Below are positions 24,864-34,073 of a stretch of 43,029 bases of DNA, piece after piece (position 1 is the first letter of the stretch; each line of letters starts with the position of its first letter). Position numbers and translations under genes: made by a program. Origin of the DNA: an uncultured Bacteroidales bacterium (GTDB lineage: Bacteria > Bacteroidota > Bacteroidia > Bacteroidales > Paludibacteraceae); NCBI GenBank assembly GCA_900321005.1, contig ONUF01000013.1, positions 1-43,029 on the forward strand, in the 5' to 3' direction. A model generated the notes under the pieces. That model was not told the origin of the DNA. It searched no databases and saw nothing but the letters and a program-made list of their open reading frames with translations.

Positions 24864-26613
24864 GATGAAGAAATATACCTTTTTGGTATTCCATCGTGAC
24901 TACGATACTTTCTTGACGCAGTTACGCGATCTGGGCGTCGTGCATATCACCGAGAAAGCCGCCGGGCTCATCGAAGATAACGAGGAACTGCAGGCAGCTC
25001 TTCAACATGAGGATGAACTGCGTCATTTGCTCGCGCAAGGTGCGCCGGATCAACTCGTTCAAGAGCGCACGGCCGTTGAGGAACGCATCGCGGCTGCTCA
25101 GGAAGCCGCCAAACAGGCTGCTGTATGGGGAGATTTCGACGCAGAACGCATCCAATCCCTCAAAGAAGCCGGTTATACGCTCCGATTCTTTGCATGTTCG
25201 AGTAAGGCTTTCGAAGAAGGATGGGGTATTAAGGTGAATGAAATAGGCGGTAAAGCGTATTTTGTGGCAGTTTCAGAATACTCGGAAAACTCCGATTATT
25301 CCGAATTACCGGTCACCGAAATCCCTGCTCCCGAGAAATCGGAGAAGCAGTGGTTGCAGGAAATGGAGCATCTCAATGGATTGCTCGCAGCGGCGAATGC
25401 CCGCATAGAGGCTTGGCAGAAGGCGAACCTCGAAGATATCAAGGCCCAACTTGTAGAGGCGCGTCAGCAAATAGACTGGCAGCGCGTGCAACTCTCTACC
25501 GACAAACTCGCTGATGGCGCGTTATGCCTCATCGAGGGCTTCTGTCCGAAAGACAAAGAACCCGCGCTCAACGAGATGCTCGACTCTGCACAGGTCTATT
25601 ACGAAGCGGAAGAACCGACCAAAGAGGACAATACGCCGATAGAGTTGAAGAATAACTTCTACACGCGGCTGTTTGAACCTATCACGCGGCTCTATTCTTT
25701 GCCAAACTACGCAGAGATAGACCCGACGCCGTTCTTTGCGCCGTTCTTCATGCTCTTCTTCGGTCTCTGCCTGGGAGATGGCGGTTATGGATTGGTAGTC
25801 CTTCTTGCAGGCATCGCAGTTATCCTCAAGGTTCCGAAACTCAAAGAGTGGGGTTGGCTGGGTGTATTTATGGGTATCACGACCATGATCGTAGGTATTC
25901 TCACGGGCATGTTCTTCGGTATCAACCTCGAAGAAGTGGCTGTTTTGGCGCCCGTCAAGCAGTATTTCATCACGGAGACGAACGCAACCGTACATTTTAT
26001 GGGCGGCGCGTACCATCCGATGATGGTATTTGCTATCCTGATCGGTATTTTCCAAATCCTCTTTGCGATGGGCTTCAAGGTCGTAAAGATCACGCTCCGC
26101 GACGGCTTCAAGTATGCGGCATATGACTGCGCTTGGCTGGTTGCATTGGTGACGCTTATCGTCTGGTTTGCTCTTTCCGGATCCCTCTCGCCGGTAGGAT
26201 TATATACCATTTACGGTATATTGGGTCTCTGCGCACTGTTTATCATGTTCTATAGTAACCCCGATCGGAAGATCCTGCTCCTCAATATCGGAGGAGGTCT
26301 CTGGGGAACGTATAACATGGTCAGCGGCCTTTTGGGCGATGTGCTCAGTTATATCCGTCTGTTCGCGCTGGGTCTCGCCGGAGGTATTCTCGGAAATGTC
26401 TTCAATGCCCTAGCATTGCAGGCCGGAGGAGCCCTGCCTGGTTGGATAGGATGGCTTCCGACGCTGCTTATCCTCGTCTTTGGCCACACGCTGAACTTCG
26501 CGTTGTGTCTCATCTCTTCGGTGGTACACCCGATGCGTCTTACCTTCGTTGAGTTCTATAAGAACGCCGGTTTCGAGGGCGGAGGAAAAGAGTACAAACC
26601 CTTTAAGAAATAA
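24853..26613 (+). CDS. atpI: V/A-type ATPase subunit I (membrane stator)
   Basis: The stator subunit carrying the ion half-channels, 586 residues. The N-terminal 280 residues are cytosolic coiled coil; the C-terminal half has about seven to eight membrane helices. Two Arg fit the ion-path arginines: R502 in LSYIRLFALGLAGG and R562 in VVHPMRLTFVEFYKN. The second is followed by the conserved C-terminal GFEGGGKEYKPF. Length is slightly short for the family, but both halves are complete. Confidence 0.95.
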   Translation: MISKMKKYTFLVFHRDYDTFLTQLRDLGVVHITEKAAGLIEDNEELQAALQHEDELRHLLAQGAPDQLVQERTAVEERIAAAQEAAKQAAVWGDFDAERIQSLKEAGYTLRFFACSSKAFEEGWGIKVNEIGGKAYFVAVSEYSENSDYSELPVTEIPAPEKSEKQWLQEMEHLNGLLAAANARIEAWQKANLEDIKAQLVEARQQIDWQRVQLSTDKLADGALCLIEGFCPKDKEPALNEMLDSAQVYYEAEEPTKEDNTPIELKNNFYTRLFEPITRLYSLPNYAEIDPTPFFAPFFMLFFGLCLGDGGYGLVVLLAGIAVILKVPKLKEWGWLGVFMGITTMIVGILTGMFFGINLEEVAVLAPVKQYFITETNATVHFMGGAYHPMMVFAILIGIFQILFAMGFKVVKITLRDGFKYAAYDCAWLVALVTLIVWFALSGSLSPVGLYTIYGILGLCALFIMFYSNPDRKILLLNIGGGLWGTYNMVSGLLGDVLSYIRLFALGLAGGILGNVFNALALQAGGALPGWIGWLPTLLILVFGHTLNFALCLISSVVHPMRLTFVEFYKNAGFEGGGKEYKPFKK

Positions 26614-26620
26614 ATTTGCA

Positions 26621-26641
26621 ATCATAAATCATAAATTATAA
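26621..26641. repeat. ATYATAA heptamer repeat
   Basis: Three tandem 7-bp units (ATCATAA, ATCATAA, ATTATAA) in the gap between subunits I and K. Confidence 0.7.
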
Positions 26642-27121
<480 letters not shown>

Positions 27122-27123
27122 TC

Positions 27124-28020
27124 ATGGCAAAAGCATTCGTTTTCCCGGGGCAGGGAAGTCAATTCCCGGGCATGTGCAAAGATCTCTACGATGCGCATGT
27201 GGAGGCACGCGAGATGTGTCAGGCAGCCAATAGGCTGCTTGGCTTCTCGCTTACCGACGTCATGTTCGAAGGAACGGCAGACGACCTCAAGCAGACTAAA
27301 GTGACCCAACCGGCTGTTTTCCTGCATTCGGTGGTAGCGCAACGGCTCATGACCATCGAGACGCCGCATATGGTTGCCGGACATAGTCTGGGTGAGTTCA
27401 GCGCGCTCGTAGCGTGCGGAGCTTTGCGTTTTGAAGACGCCTTATTATTAGTGAGCGCGCGCGCACAGGCGATGCAAGCTGCTTGCGAGGCAAATCCCGG
27501 AACGATGGCAGCCGTTCTCGGTTTAGAAGATGAGAGGGTAGAGGAGATTTGCAACCAAATCACCAATCAGCAATCATCAATCACCAATGACCACGTAGTG
27601 GTCGCTGCCAACTTCAACTGCCCGGGACAAGTTGTTATCTCCGGTGAGATAGAAGCGATAGAGGCCGCTTGTGTGGCACTCAAAGAAGCCGGTGCACGCC
27701 GTGCGCTGCGTCTCCCCGTAGGAGGTGCTTTCCACTCTCCGCTCATGGCACCCGCAGCCGAAGAACTGAAGGCTGCGATTCTCAAAACGGAGTTCAGAAA
27801 ACCCTTCTGCCCAATCTATCAGAATGTCTCTGCCAAAGCAGAGAAAGAGCCGGAGATCATCCGCGAAAACCTTTTAAAACAACTCACAGCCCCCGTTCGC
27901 TGGACGCAGTCGGTGCAAAATATGATTGCGGATGGCGCAACGGAGTTCTATGAGTTTGGCCCGGGAGACGTCCTTAAAGGACTGATTCGAAAGATTAATC
28001 CCGAAGTGCAAGTCGGATAA
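27124..28020 (+). CDS. fabD: Malonyl-CoA:ACP transacylase
   Basis: Loads malonyl groups onto acyl carrier protein for fatty acid synthesis. 298 residues. Motifs: GQGSQFPGM near the N-terminus, the nucleophile S88 in [10 protein letters not shown], and the catalytic His in GGAFHSPLM. Residues 145-156 ([12 protein letters not shown]) are coded by five tandem AATCANC-type heptamers at 27558-27592, placed in a surface loop just before [17 protein letters not shown], which is otherwise typical. The active site is intact, so the protein should work. Confidence 0.96.
   Translation: MAKAFVFPGQGSQFPGMCKDLYDAHVEAREMCQAANRLLGFSLTDVMFEGTADDLKQTKVTQPAVFLHSVVAQRLMTIETPHMVAGHSLGEFSALVACGALRFEDALLLVSARAQAMQAACEANPGTMAAVLGLEDERVEEICNQITNQQSSITNDHVVVAANFNCPGQVVISGEIEAIEAACVALKEAGARRALRLPVGGAFHSPLMAPAAEELKAAILKTEFRKPFCPIYQNVSAKAEKEPEIIRENLLKQLTAPVRWTQSVQNMIADGATEFYEFGPGDVLKGLIRKINPEVQVG
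27558..27592. repeat. AATCANC heptamer array inside fabD
   Basis: Five perfect-length units: AATCACC, AATCAGC, AATCATC, AATCACC, AATGACC. The array shares a 12-mer with the reverse complement of the repeat at 13047-13068. Confidence 0.9.
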
Positions 28021-28054
28021 CTTCTTGCACTATACACCATATAATATTACGAAA

Positions 28055-29029
28055 ATGATTAAGACAATCGGTGTATTAACATCCGGTGGAGATGCCCCCG
28101 GAATGAACGCAGCCATCCGTGCGGTGACACGTGCGGCTATCGCGCAAGGACTGCAAGTGAAAGCCATTTATCGTGGCTACAAAGGTCTAATAGATGGCGA
28201 AGTAAAGAGTTTTACTTCCCAAGATGTGTCAGGTATTATACAACGCGGAGGAACCATCCTCAAGTCAGCACGTTGTATGGAATTCATGACTCCCGAAGGC
28301 CGTAAACAGGCTTATAAGGTCATTCAGAAGGAAAAGATTGATGCTTTGGTGGTTATAGGCGGTGATGGCACTTTCACAGGGGGCCGTCTCTTTGCCCAGG
28401 AGTACGATATTCCTGTAATTGGCCTGCCCGGTACAATCGATAATGACTTATGGGGCACAGATGCTACAATCGGCTACGACACCTCGCTCAGTACGATTAC
28501 CGAATGTATAGATAAACTACGTGACACTGCTACATCACACGAACGTGTTTTCTTGGTAGAAGTCATGGGCCGTGATGCCGGATTTCTGACGCTTAATGCC
28601 GCGATTGCGGGAGGCTGTGAAGCAGCTATCATTCCCGAGCGTGCGCAGGTGAAGGAACAGATTGAAGAAGCAATTGGTAGCGGAAAACGCAAAACGAAGA
28701 GTTCGTCTATTGTGCTGGTTCAGGAGCACGCAGTTGAAGGCGGAGCCGCAACGGTAGCCAAAATGATTGAGAAGATCCATCCGGAATTCTCCACCCGCGT
28801 TACTGTCCTTGGCCATTTACAACGCGGCGGAAGTCCTTCGGCCTACGATCGCATTCTGGCTTCCCGTATGGGCGTAGCTGCTGTACAAGCCCTGTTGGAC
28901 GGCCAGCGCAACGTCATGGTCGGAATCCAGAACGACGATATCGTGCTTATCCCGCTGAGCAAGGCGATTCATCAGAAGAAGGATGTCAAGGAAGACTCCT
29001 GGCAGGCCCTCCTCACCCTAAGTATATAA
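28055..29029 (+). CDS. pfkA: ATP-dependent 6-phosphofructokinase
   Basis: Phosphorylates fructose 6-phosphate in glycolysis. The chosen start is ATG 28055 ([19 protein letters not shown]), the usual N-terminus; the frame is open 30 nt further up but that part is not conserved. 324 residues. GGDGT at 102-106 and PGTIDND at 125-131 carry Gly at the two positions that are Asp and Lys in pyrophosphate-dependent enzymes, so ATP is the expected donor. [17 protein letters not shown] near the C-terminus is also family-typical. Confidence 0.96.
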   Translation: MIKTIGVLTSGGDAPGMNAAIRAVTRAAIAQGLQVKAIYRGYKGLIDGEVKSFTSQDVSGIIQRGGTILKSARCMEFMTPEGRKQAYKVIQKEKIDALVVIGGDGTFTGGRLFAQEYDIPVIGLPGTIDNDLWGTDATIGYDTSLSTITECIDKLRDTATSHERVFLVEVMGRDAGFLTLNAAIAGGCEAAIIPERAQVKEQIEEAIGSGKRKTKSSSIVLVQEHAVEGGAATVAKMIEKIHPEFSTRVTVLGHLQRGGSPSAYDRILASRMGVAAVQALLDGQRNVMVGIQNDDIVLIPLSKAIHQKKDVKEDSWQALLTLSI

Positions 29030-29035
29030 TTACAA

Positions 29036-29056
29036 ACATTAAACTTTAAACATTAT
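29036..29056. repeat. ACWTTAA heptamer repeat
   Basis: Three tandem 7-bp units (ACATTAA, ACTTTAA, ACATTAT) directly in front of the ferritin start codon. Confidence 0.65.
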
Positions 29057-29060
29057 CATT

Positions 29061-29582
29061 ATGATTTCCAAACGTTTAGAGGACGCTATTAACGCCCAAA
29101 TCAATGCCGAGATGTGGTCGGCGTATTTATACCTCAGTATGTCTGCTTATTGCCAAGACAAAGGTTTAGCGGGCATGGCTAACTGGTTTGCTATCCAATT
29201 CAAGGAGGAGCAAGACCATGCGCAGATTTTCTACAACTACCTCATCAGCCGTGGTGGCCGTGTGCTGCTGAAGGCGATTGATGCGGTGGAGACGGAATGG
29301 GCATCTCCGCTTGCTGCTTTTGAACATACTTACAAGCACGAGCAACATGTTACCTCGCTCATCAACAATCTTATGCAGATTGCCGTAGATGAGAAAGATT
29401 TTGCCGCTCAAAGCCGTCTCCAATGGTTCATCGACGAGCAGGTGGAGGAAGAAGAGAATGCCGTGGATATCATCAACAAACTGAAGATGTTGGACGGCAA
29501 TTCCTACGGGCTTTATGTCCTTGACCAGGAACTCGCCGCACGCGTGTATGTGACTCCGTCGCCTTTGGCAGCAAAAGCATAA
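29061..29582 (+). CDS. ftnA: Bacterial non-haem ferritin
   Basis: A 173-residue iron-storage protein of four helices, assembling into a 24-mer. Ferroxidase residues match E. coli FtnA position for position: E17, Y24, E50, H53, E94, E126, Q127 and E130. The active centre is therefore complete. The DUF456 gene follows after 3 nt and is probably co-transcribed. Confidence 0.96.
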   Translation: MISKRLEDAINAQINAEMWSAYLYLSMSAYCQDKGLAGMANWFAIQFKEEQDHAQIFYNYLISRGGRVLLKAIDAVETEWASPLAAFEHTYKHEQHVTSLINNLMQIAVDEKDFAAQSRLQWFIDEQVEEEENAVDIINKLKMLDGNSYGLYVLDQELAARVYVTPSPLAAKA

Positions 29583-29585
29583 CAC

Positions 29586-30083
29586 ATGGATATATTGCTT
29601 CTTGTCATAGCATTTATCCTTATGCTGATAGGCATAATCGGTTGTATAGTGCCCGGCCTTCCGGGCACACCGATAGCCTATGCCGGTTTGTGGATTGCTC
29701 AGATCACAGAGCGCGTTGATTTCAGCTGGCAATTTCTTCTTGTTTGGGGTATTGTCACGGTGATTATCTCTGCGTTGGATTATATTGTCCCCGCATGGGG
29801 AACAAAGCGGTATGGCGGCACGAAATGGGGTGTATGGGGAAGTACGATAGGCGTCTTTGTAGGCCTTTTCTTCGGCCCCTTCGGCGTCATCTTCGGTCCG
29901 CTGGTGGGCGCTATCCTCTTTGAACTGATACCTGTCGCACTTAACGGCCAAATGTCAGACAAAGCCCTCTCCGCTGCCCTTCGGGCAGGCTGGGGCAGTT
30001 TCGTCGGCATTCTTTTCGGCACGATTATCAAACTCATCGCTTGTGGTCTTATGACGCTCGCGCTGATACAAGCAATATGGTAA
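29586..30083 (+). CDS. DUF456 family membrane protein
   Basis: 165 residues with four or more membrane helices rich in Gly, including IGCIVPGLPGTPIAYAGL at the N-terminus and the GPFGVIFGPLVGAILFE hairpin. This is the DUF456 pattern. Function unknown; Gly-zipper-like helices hint at close packing in the inner membrane. It is the last gene before a strong terminator and is coupled to ferritin. Confidence 0.9.
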   Translation: MDILLLVIAFILMLIGIIGCIVPGLPGTPIAYAGLWIAQITERVDFSWQFLLVWGIVTVIISALDYIVPAWGTKRYGGTKWGVWGSTIGVFVGLFFGPFGVIFGPLVGAILFELIPVALNGQMSDKALSAALRAGWGSFVGILFGTIIKLIACGLMTLALIQAIW

Positions 30084-30089
30084 ACTGGT

Positions 30090-30112
30090 GGGGCTTTTGC
30101 CCCGCTTTTTTT
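30090..30112 (+). terminator. Intrinsic terminator after the ferritin/DUF456 unit
   Basis: GGGGC-TTTT-GCCCC followed by GC and seven T. Confidence 0.85.
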
Positions 30113-30138
30113 GGCACGATACTTGTAGGACTTTGGGT

Positions 30139-30753
30139 ATGAAACGTTTTTATTCCTTCATAGTAGCCCTTCTTGCCGCGGTCTCGATGTCCGCGCAGTA
30201 TGTAGTGTCCGACAAGTACGACCTGTGGTTCGAAGATACCGACCATGAAGTGACGACCCGTAAATCTGTGGATTGTACGGATAATTACCAGGATCTGTGG
30301 AACGGCTGTTATGTGAAGACGTCCGGTAATAGGATCTACATCTATCGCGGTTCTTCGTCTATCCTCTACGGCGAGGAGATCAACCTGTTATACAACGGCT
30401 ATTACCGCGTAAGACGGGGAAATACATGGTATTTGGCGGACGAAGACGGAGACCTTGTGAGCGGCATCTACGGAAGTCACATCTATTATTTCCCGTTTGG
30501 CTATGTGACGCTGCAGCGCAGTTCCGGTTACTGGGATATATACCATTGTTCCGGCCGCAAAGTGGATTGTTATTCCGATGAAAGTCCGTTGATGTTCTGG
30601 AACGGCTGTTTCCTGATCAGGCAAGGCAAATACTGGTATGCCGTAGATAGCGACGGCGATAAGATCGATGGCGTATACGGCGATGAAGTCATACTACTCA
30701 ACAACGGCGGCTGGAAATGTGTCCGCGGCTCGTATGTGAGCTACATCGACTAA
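30139..30753 (+). CDS. Secreted WG-repeat-like protein
   Basis: The start at 30139 gives a clean signal peptide (MKRFYSFIVALLAAVSMSAQ); the open frame upstream runs through the terminator and is rejected. The 204-residue product is very rich in Tyr, Gly, Trp and Asp in repeating blocks: LWNGCYVKTSGN, LLYNGYYRVRRGNTWYLADEDGDLVSGIYG, MFWNGCFLIRQGKYWYAVDSDGDKIDGVYG. This is the style of WG/KWG repeats, probably a surface or periplasmic beta-propeller-like protein. The last 3 nt overlap the convergent deacylase gene. Confidence 0.75.
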   Translation: MKRFYSFIVALLAAVSMSAQYVVSDKYDLWFEDTDHEVTTRKSVDCTDNYQDLWNGCYVKTSGNRIYIYRGSSSILYGEEINLLYNGYYRVRRGNTWYLADEDGDLVSGIYGSHIYYFPFGYVTLQRSSGYWDIYHCSGRKVDCYSDESPLMFWNGCFLIRQGKYWYAVDSDGDKIDGVYGDEVILLNNGGWKCVRGSYVSYID

Positions 30754-31292
30754 TTGGTCTTGATATATTCCACTTTATTTCCCACACTCGTCAAGAACTG
30801 CTGAAAGGCCTCCTGACTAATCACCACCGTCCCGCGGCAGTCGTTGGGATGGAAGGATAGGGCAGGGGCGTCTTTCAGACGGCTGTCAAGGAAGAGTATC
30901 ACATGATGCTCTGCATCATTGATGAGTCCGAACGGGCTCACGCTTCCGGGCTCAAGACCGAGATAGCGCATCATTCGTTCCGGCGAGGCAAAGGATAGTT
31001 TACCCGGCGCCTTCAGGCCTTGCGATACCAGGACATCCTTCAGCCAGTGCTCGATATCATGTATGGCCAAATCGTCGTCGCACGGGAAACAGATCAGATA
31101 GTGCTGATCGCCCTTGTGATTGCGCATGAAGATGTTCTTGCAATGCACGCTCCCGTCGTCTTTCCACCAGCGTTTCGCCTCCTCAATGGTCTTCCCTTCC
31201 GGGTGATTGTAGGTTGTAAACGGAATACCTTGCGCCTCTAAATAGCGCAACACTTTCTCCTGTCGTTCCGAAATAATCTCGTACTCGTTCAT
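30750..31292 (-). CDS. YbaK/ProX-type aminoacyl-tRNA deacylase
   Basis: Start at ATG 31292 (MNEYEIISERQEKVLRYL), just downstream of a consensus promoter; an upstream in-frame ATG lies on the other side of that promoter and is rejected. The 180 residues match the prolyl-tRNA-editing (YbaK/ProX) domain: HCKNIFMRNHKGDQHYL with the conserved Lys, KLSFASPERMMRYLG, EPGSVSPFGLIND, and a C-terminal RGTVVISQEAF. It removes wrongly charged amino acids, most likely Ala from tRNA-Pro, as a free-standing editing enzyme. Confidence 0.9.
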   Translation of the reverse strand: MNEYEIISERQEKVLRYLEAQGIPFTTYNHPEGKTIEEAKRWWKDDGSVHCKNIFMRNHKGDQHYLICFPCDDDLAIHDIEHWLKDVLVSQGLKAPGKLSFASPERMMRYLGLEPGSVSPFGLINDAEHHVILFLDSRLKDAPALSFHPNDCRGTVVISQEAFQQFLTSVGNKVEYIKTN

Positions 31293-31312
31293 AATCGATG
31301 TTTTTGCGGGTG

Positions 31313-31343
31313 CAAATATACTACAAATATTTGGATAACGCAA
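31313..31343 (-). promoter_or_regulatory. Promoter of the deacylase gene
   Basis: Minus strand -33 element TTGCGTTATCC (31343-31333) and -7 element TATATTTG (31320-31313), 23-nt register, followed by CACCCGCAAAAAC as at the hsd and gyrA promoters. The start codon is about 20 nt downstream, so the leader is very short. Confidence 0.75.
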
Positions 31344-31381
31344 GGGTTTTATACAAAATGCCAAATTATTTCCACATATAT

Positions 31382-31412
31382 TTGCATATATCATTTATTT
31401 TGTGTAATTTTG
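31382..31412 (+). promoter_or_regulatory. Promoter of the DUF6922 gene
   Basis: The -33 element TTGCATATATC (31382-31392) and -7 element TAATTTTG (31405-31412), 23-nt register. Divergent from the deacylase promoter. Confidence 0.75.
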
Positions 31413-31433
31413 CAGCGCAAAATTGTTTGATAC

Positions 31434-31748
31434 ATGTCAACTCATTCATACATATCACAATTATCACCAGTTCTTTTCTGGGATTTAGATCGCGATAAAA
31501 TGGACGTTGAGCAGTATTCTGCCGGTCTTATTCAACGCGTCTTGGAGCATGGTACGCTGCAAGACTGGCGTCTTACGCGGGATTATTATGGAATGGATCG
31601 CATAGTTGCAGATTGCAAGCGTTTGCGCACGCTTGATCCCATGGCCCTCTCGTTTATTTGCGCGATGTCTAATACCAATAAGGAAGATTACAGATGTTAT
31701 CAATTAGGTTTACCCTCTATGTTTAGACATCCGCTTGAAGAAGTATAA
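31434..31748 (+). CDS. DUF6922 family protein
   Basis: 104 residues with the family pattern: VLFWDLDRDKMDVEQY, RVLEHGTLQDWRLTRDYYG and a C-terminal TLDPMALSFICAMSNTNKEDYRCY. In many Bacteroidota such genes precede AbiEii-like nucleotidyltransferase toxins and look like the antitoxin partner. No such toxin follows here; a 237-nt gene-free stretch and then mcrB come next. The role in this locus is open. The segment after it (31749-31985) has only short frames. Confidence 0.8.
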   Translation: MSTHSYISQLSPVLFWDLDRDKMDVEQYSAGLIQRVLEHGTLQDWRLTRDYYGMDRIVADCKRLRTLDPMALSFICAMSNTNKEDYRCYQLGLPSMFRHPLEEV

Positions 31749-31833
31749 AAAGACCATTGTAAAAGCTGTTGAGGCTTATCAACGATAAATTAGCTCATCT
31801 CATTCATTTTAAGGTGGAGAATTACGGCAGGAT

Positions 31834-31862
31834 GTGGTATGTCGGAAATTCCGACATACCAC
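31834..31862. repeat. Perfect 29-bp palindrome
   Basis: Arms GTGGTATGTCGGAA and TTCCGACATACCAC with one central A. There is no uridine run on either side, so it is not an ordinary terminator. It lies between the DUF6922 stop and the mcrB promoter and could be an operator or an extragenic palindrome. Confidence 0.9.
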
Positions 31863-31877
31863 TTAATAACCCAGTTA

Positions 31878-31929
31878 GTGCAAAATTTGCACATACTCCC
31901 GCGATAAAGTATAGTTGCAAGAATTGCAA
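31878..31929 (+). promoter_or_regulatory. mcrBC promoter overlapped by two palindromes
   Basis: The -33 element TTGCACATACT (31887-31897) and a slightly degenerate -7 element TATAGTTG (31910-31917) have the 23-nt register. GTGCAAA-A-TTTGCAC (31878-31892) covers the -33 element and TTGCAA-GAA-TTGCAA (31915-31929) covers the -7 element and likely start site. The positions suggest repression. Confidence 0.6.
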
Positions 31930-31985
31930 TCATAACGTGCATTTTTTACACGCTCATTGAACAGAAAATAATAATACAAAATACT

Positions 31986-34073
31986 ATGGCAAAACAGTAT
32001 AACCGTGTGATGTTAGGGCGCGGAGGACAATTCGCAGACGAGTGCCGCAAAGAAGGCTACATCGGAGTAGGATTTAATATCGCTGAGGACTTGACTCCCC
32101 GCCTGACTCCTGATTTCAAGAAATTCATTAAGCAGTGCACTCCTCTCCTAATGGCCGGAGAACCGAACAAGACACTAAATGGAGCCCGATTAGGTTGTGG
32201 TATGATATGGACGGTTTGTTGTGGTTTGCAAAATGGTGACATCGTCCTATCTCCTATCAACAAAAAAGAGTATATCGTTGGAGAAGTAGCTGGCGACTAT
32301 TATTATGTACCCAATACAGATTTGTTGCACAGAAGACCCGTAAAATGGTATGATACGGTACTCAACCGAAAGGATATGTCCTCTAAATTACAACATTCGG
32401 CTCGTTCTGCGGGTACGTGCTGCGATTTAACGCAATATGCAGCTGAGATAGAAGCAATTATGAGTCATGCTAAACCGGCTGCTCAGGTTGAATTCACTTG
32501 GGTTGCTTTCTATAAGGAATTAGCTCAGAAGCTTTTACCTTTCCGGCATAATATCCAACCGCTTCTCGATTTTATCTATTCGCTCAAGGACGATAAAGGA
32601 AAATCGCAAACTTCCTATATTCACGATAGTGAAGGAAAGAAAGTGCCAACGATTGATCCCTTCTCGGTTGTTGCCATCTTTAATCGCAACTCCAAATGGG
32701 ATAACCGCCGCAAGATGTGTGCGGAGTTCAAAAAGTTCCTCTCTATCGAAAGTGAGGTACCTTCAGACTTTAGCGGCATACCCACAGTTAATCCTATGCG
32801 CTCTTTCTTCTTCGATTGGAACGATTGGCCGACTGTGGATCTATTATGGGATTTGTTTGAGCGTGTTGTAACGGGCCAGTCATTTGCAAAAGAACTGGAT
32901 AATATTCTCCAATTGGGTTGGTACTTCGGAATGCTAACAATGGGGCTTTATTGGATAGACGCAGATTCGTTCATTGCTCTTGATAGCAGAAATCGTGAGT
33001 ACTTGAAGCAGTTTGGCATCAATGCCGACAAAGTCAAAACCGCTAAAGACTACTTCGCGCTCCTCAACCAAGTGAGACAAGCTATGCAGGATGGCACTAT
33101 CCCTTATTCTTCCATCCCGGAGTTCTCTCGCGATGCGTTTGAACTCAGAGGTTCAGAGTCTCCGAAAGAGCAAGAGAAACCGCAAACAATAGATGTAGAC
33201 GTTCCTGAGCACAAACCGTATTCTGAAAAAGATTTCTTGAAAGAAGTATATATTGATGATCACCAACTACGCACCCTAAAGTCTTTGCTTCTTCGCAAGA
33301 AGAATCTCATTCTTCAAGGTGCGCCAGGAGTCGGTAAAACCTTTGCCGCACAACGTCTGGCATATGCGATTATGGGAGAGAAAGATGATGTGCGCGTAAG
33401 CGTTATCCAGTTCCATCAGAACTATTCGTACGAAGATTTCGTGATGGGTTATAAACCGAATAATGAAGGCGGTTTCTCTCTCGTCAATGGCATCTTCTAT
33501 GAGTTCTGCCAGCAAGCAAGGGCGCATTGCGACATACCGTATTTCCTCATTATTGATGAGATCAACCGCGGTAATATGAGCAAGATCTTTGGCGAACTGC
33601 TCCAACTCATCGAAGCCGATTATCGTGATCAGCCAATCCAACTGGCATATAATAAGCAACCCTTCTCTGTGCCGAATAACCTCTTTATTATTGGTATGAT
33701 GAACACCGCCGACCGTAGTCTTGCGATGATTGACTATGCACTGCGTCGTCGTTTCTGTTTCTACAAGATGTTACCGGCATTCCGTTCGGTAGGCTTTAGG
33801 AAGTATCAAGTGAATCTGCATAATGCTTTGCTGGATAAAGTGATCGAGCATATCGAGCAACTCAACGAGGTTATCTGTGCAGACGCATCATTAGGTGAAG
33901 GCTTCGCTATCGGTCATAGCTATTTCTGCGGATTGGAACCGAGCGCTGATCTAAATAAAAAGATAGAGGAGATAGTTCGCTTTGACATCGTCCCGATGTT
34001 GGAGGAATACTGGTTCGATGACCAAAAGACCCTAAAGGAACAAACCGACCGCCTGCTGGAAGCACTTAAATGA
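31986..34073 (+). CDS. mcrB: McrB-type AAA+ GTPase of a type IV restriction system
   Basis: McrB drives GTP-dependent cleavage of modified DNA together with McrC. The 695 residues begin with a PUA-like N-terminal domain (about 1-160: YNRVMLGRGGQFADEC, GCGMIWTVCCGLQNGDIVLS, YIVGEVAGDYYYVP) of a type found in COG4127-like endonucleases, which probably reads the modified base. A helical middle region follows. The motor has Walker A GAPGVGKT (445-452), Walker B LIIDEINRGN (D524, E525) and the McrB signature MNTADRS (572-578). All motor motifs are intact. It overlaps mcrC as ATGA. Confidence 0.95.
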   Translation: MAKQYNRVMLGRGGQFADECRKEGYIGVGFNIAEDLTPRLTPDFKKFIKQCTPLLMAGEPNKTLNGARLGCGMIWTVCCGLQNGDIVLSPINKKEYIVGEVAGDYYYVPNTDLLHRRPVKWYDTVLNRKDMSSKLQHSARSAGTCCDLTQYAAEIEAIMSHAKPAAQVEFTWVAFYKELAQKLLPFRHNIQPLLDFIYSLKDDKGKSQTSYIHDSEGKKVPTIDPFSVVAIFNRNSKWDNRRKMCAEFKKFLSIESEVPSDFSGIPTVNPMRSFFFDWNDWPTVDLLWDLFERVVTGQSFAKELDNILQLGWYFGMLTMGLYWIDADSFIALDSRNREYLKQFGINADKVKTAKDYFALLNQVRQAMQDGTIPYSSIPEFSRDAFELRGSESPKEQEKPQTIDVDVPEHKPYSEKDFLKEVYIDDHQLRTLKSLLLRKKNLILQGAPGVGKTFAAQRLAYAIMGEKDDVRVSVIQFHQNYSYEDFVMGYKPNNEGGFSLVNGIFYEFCQQARAHCDIPYFLIIDEINRGNMSKIFGELLQLIEADYRDQPIQLAYNKQPFSVPNNLFIIGMMNTADRSLAMIDYALRRRFCFYKMLPAFRSVGFRKYQVNLHNALLDKVIEHIEQLNEVICADASLGEGFAIGHSYFCGLEPSADLNKKIEEIVRFDIVPMLEEYWFDDQKTLKEQTDRLLEALK

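Noticed and set aside
31749-31833. Remnant of an AbiEii-type toxin after the DUF6922 gene
   Set aside because: A short frame (KKTIVKAVEAYQR) is open in another phase, but it is too short and shows no nucleotidyltransferase motif.
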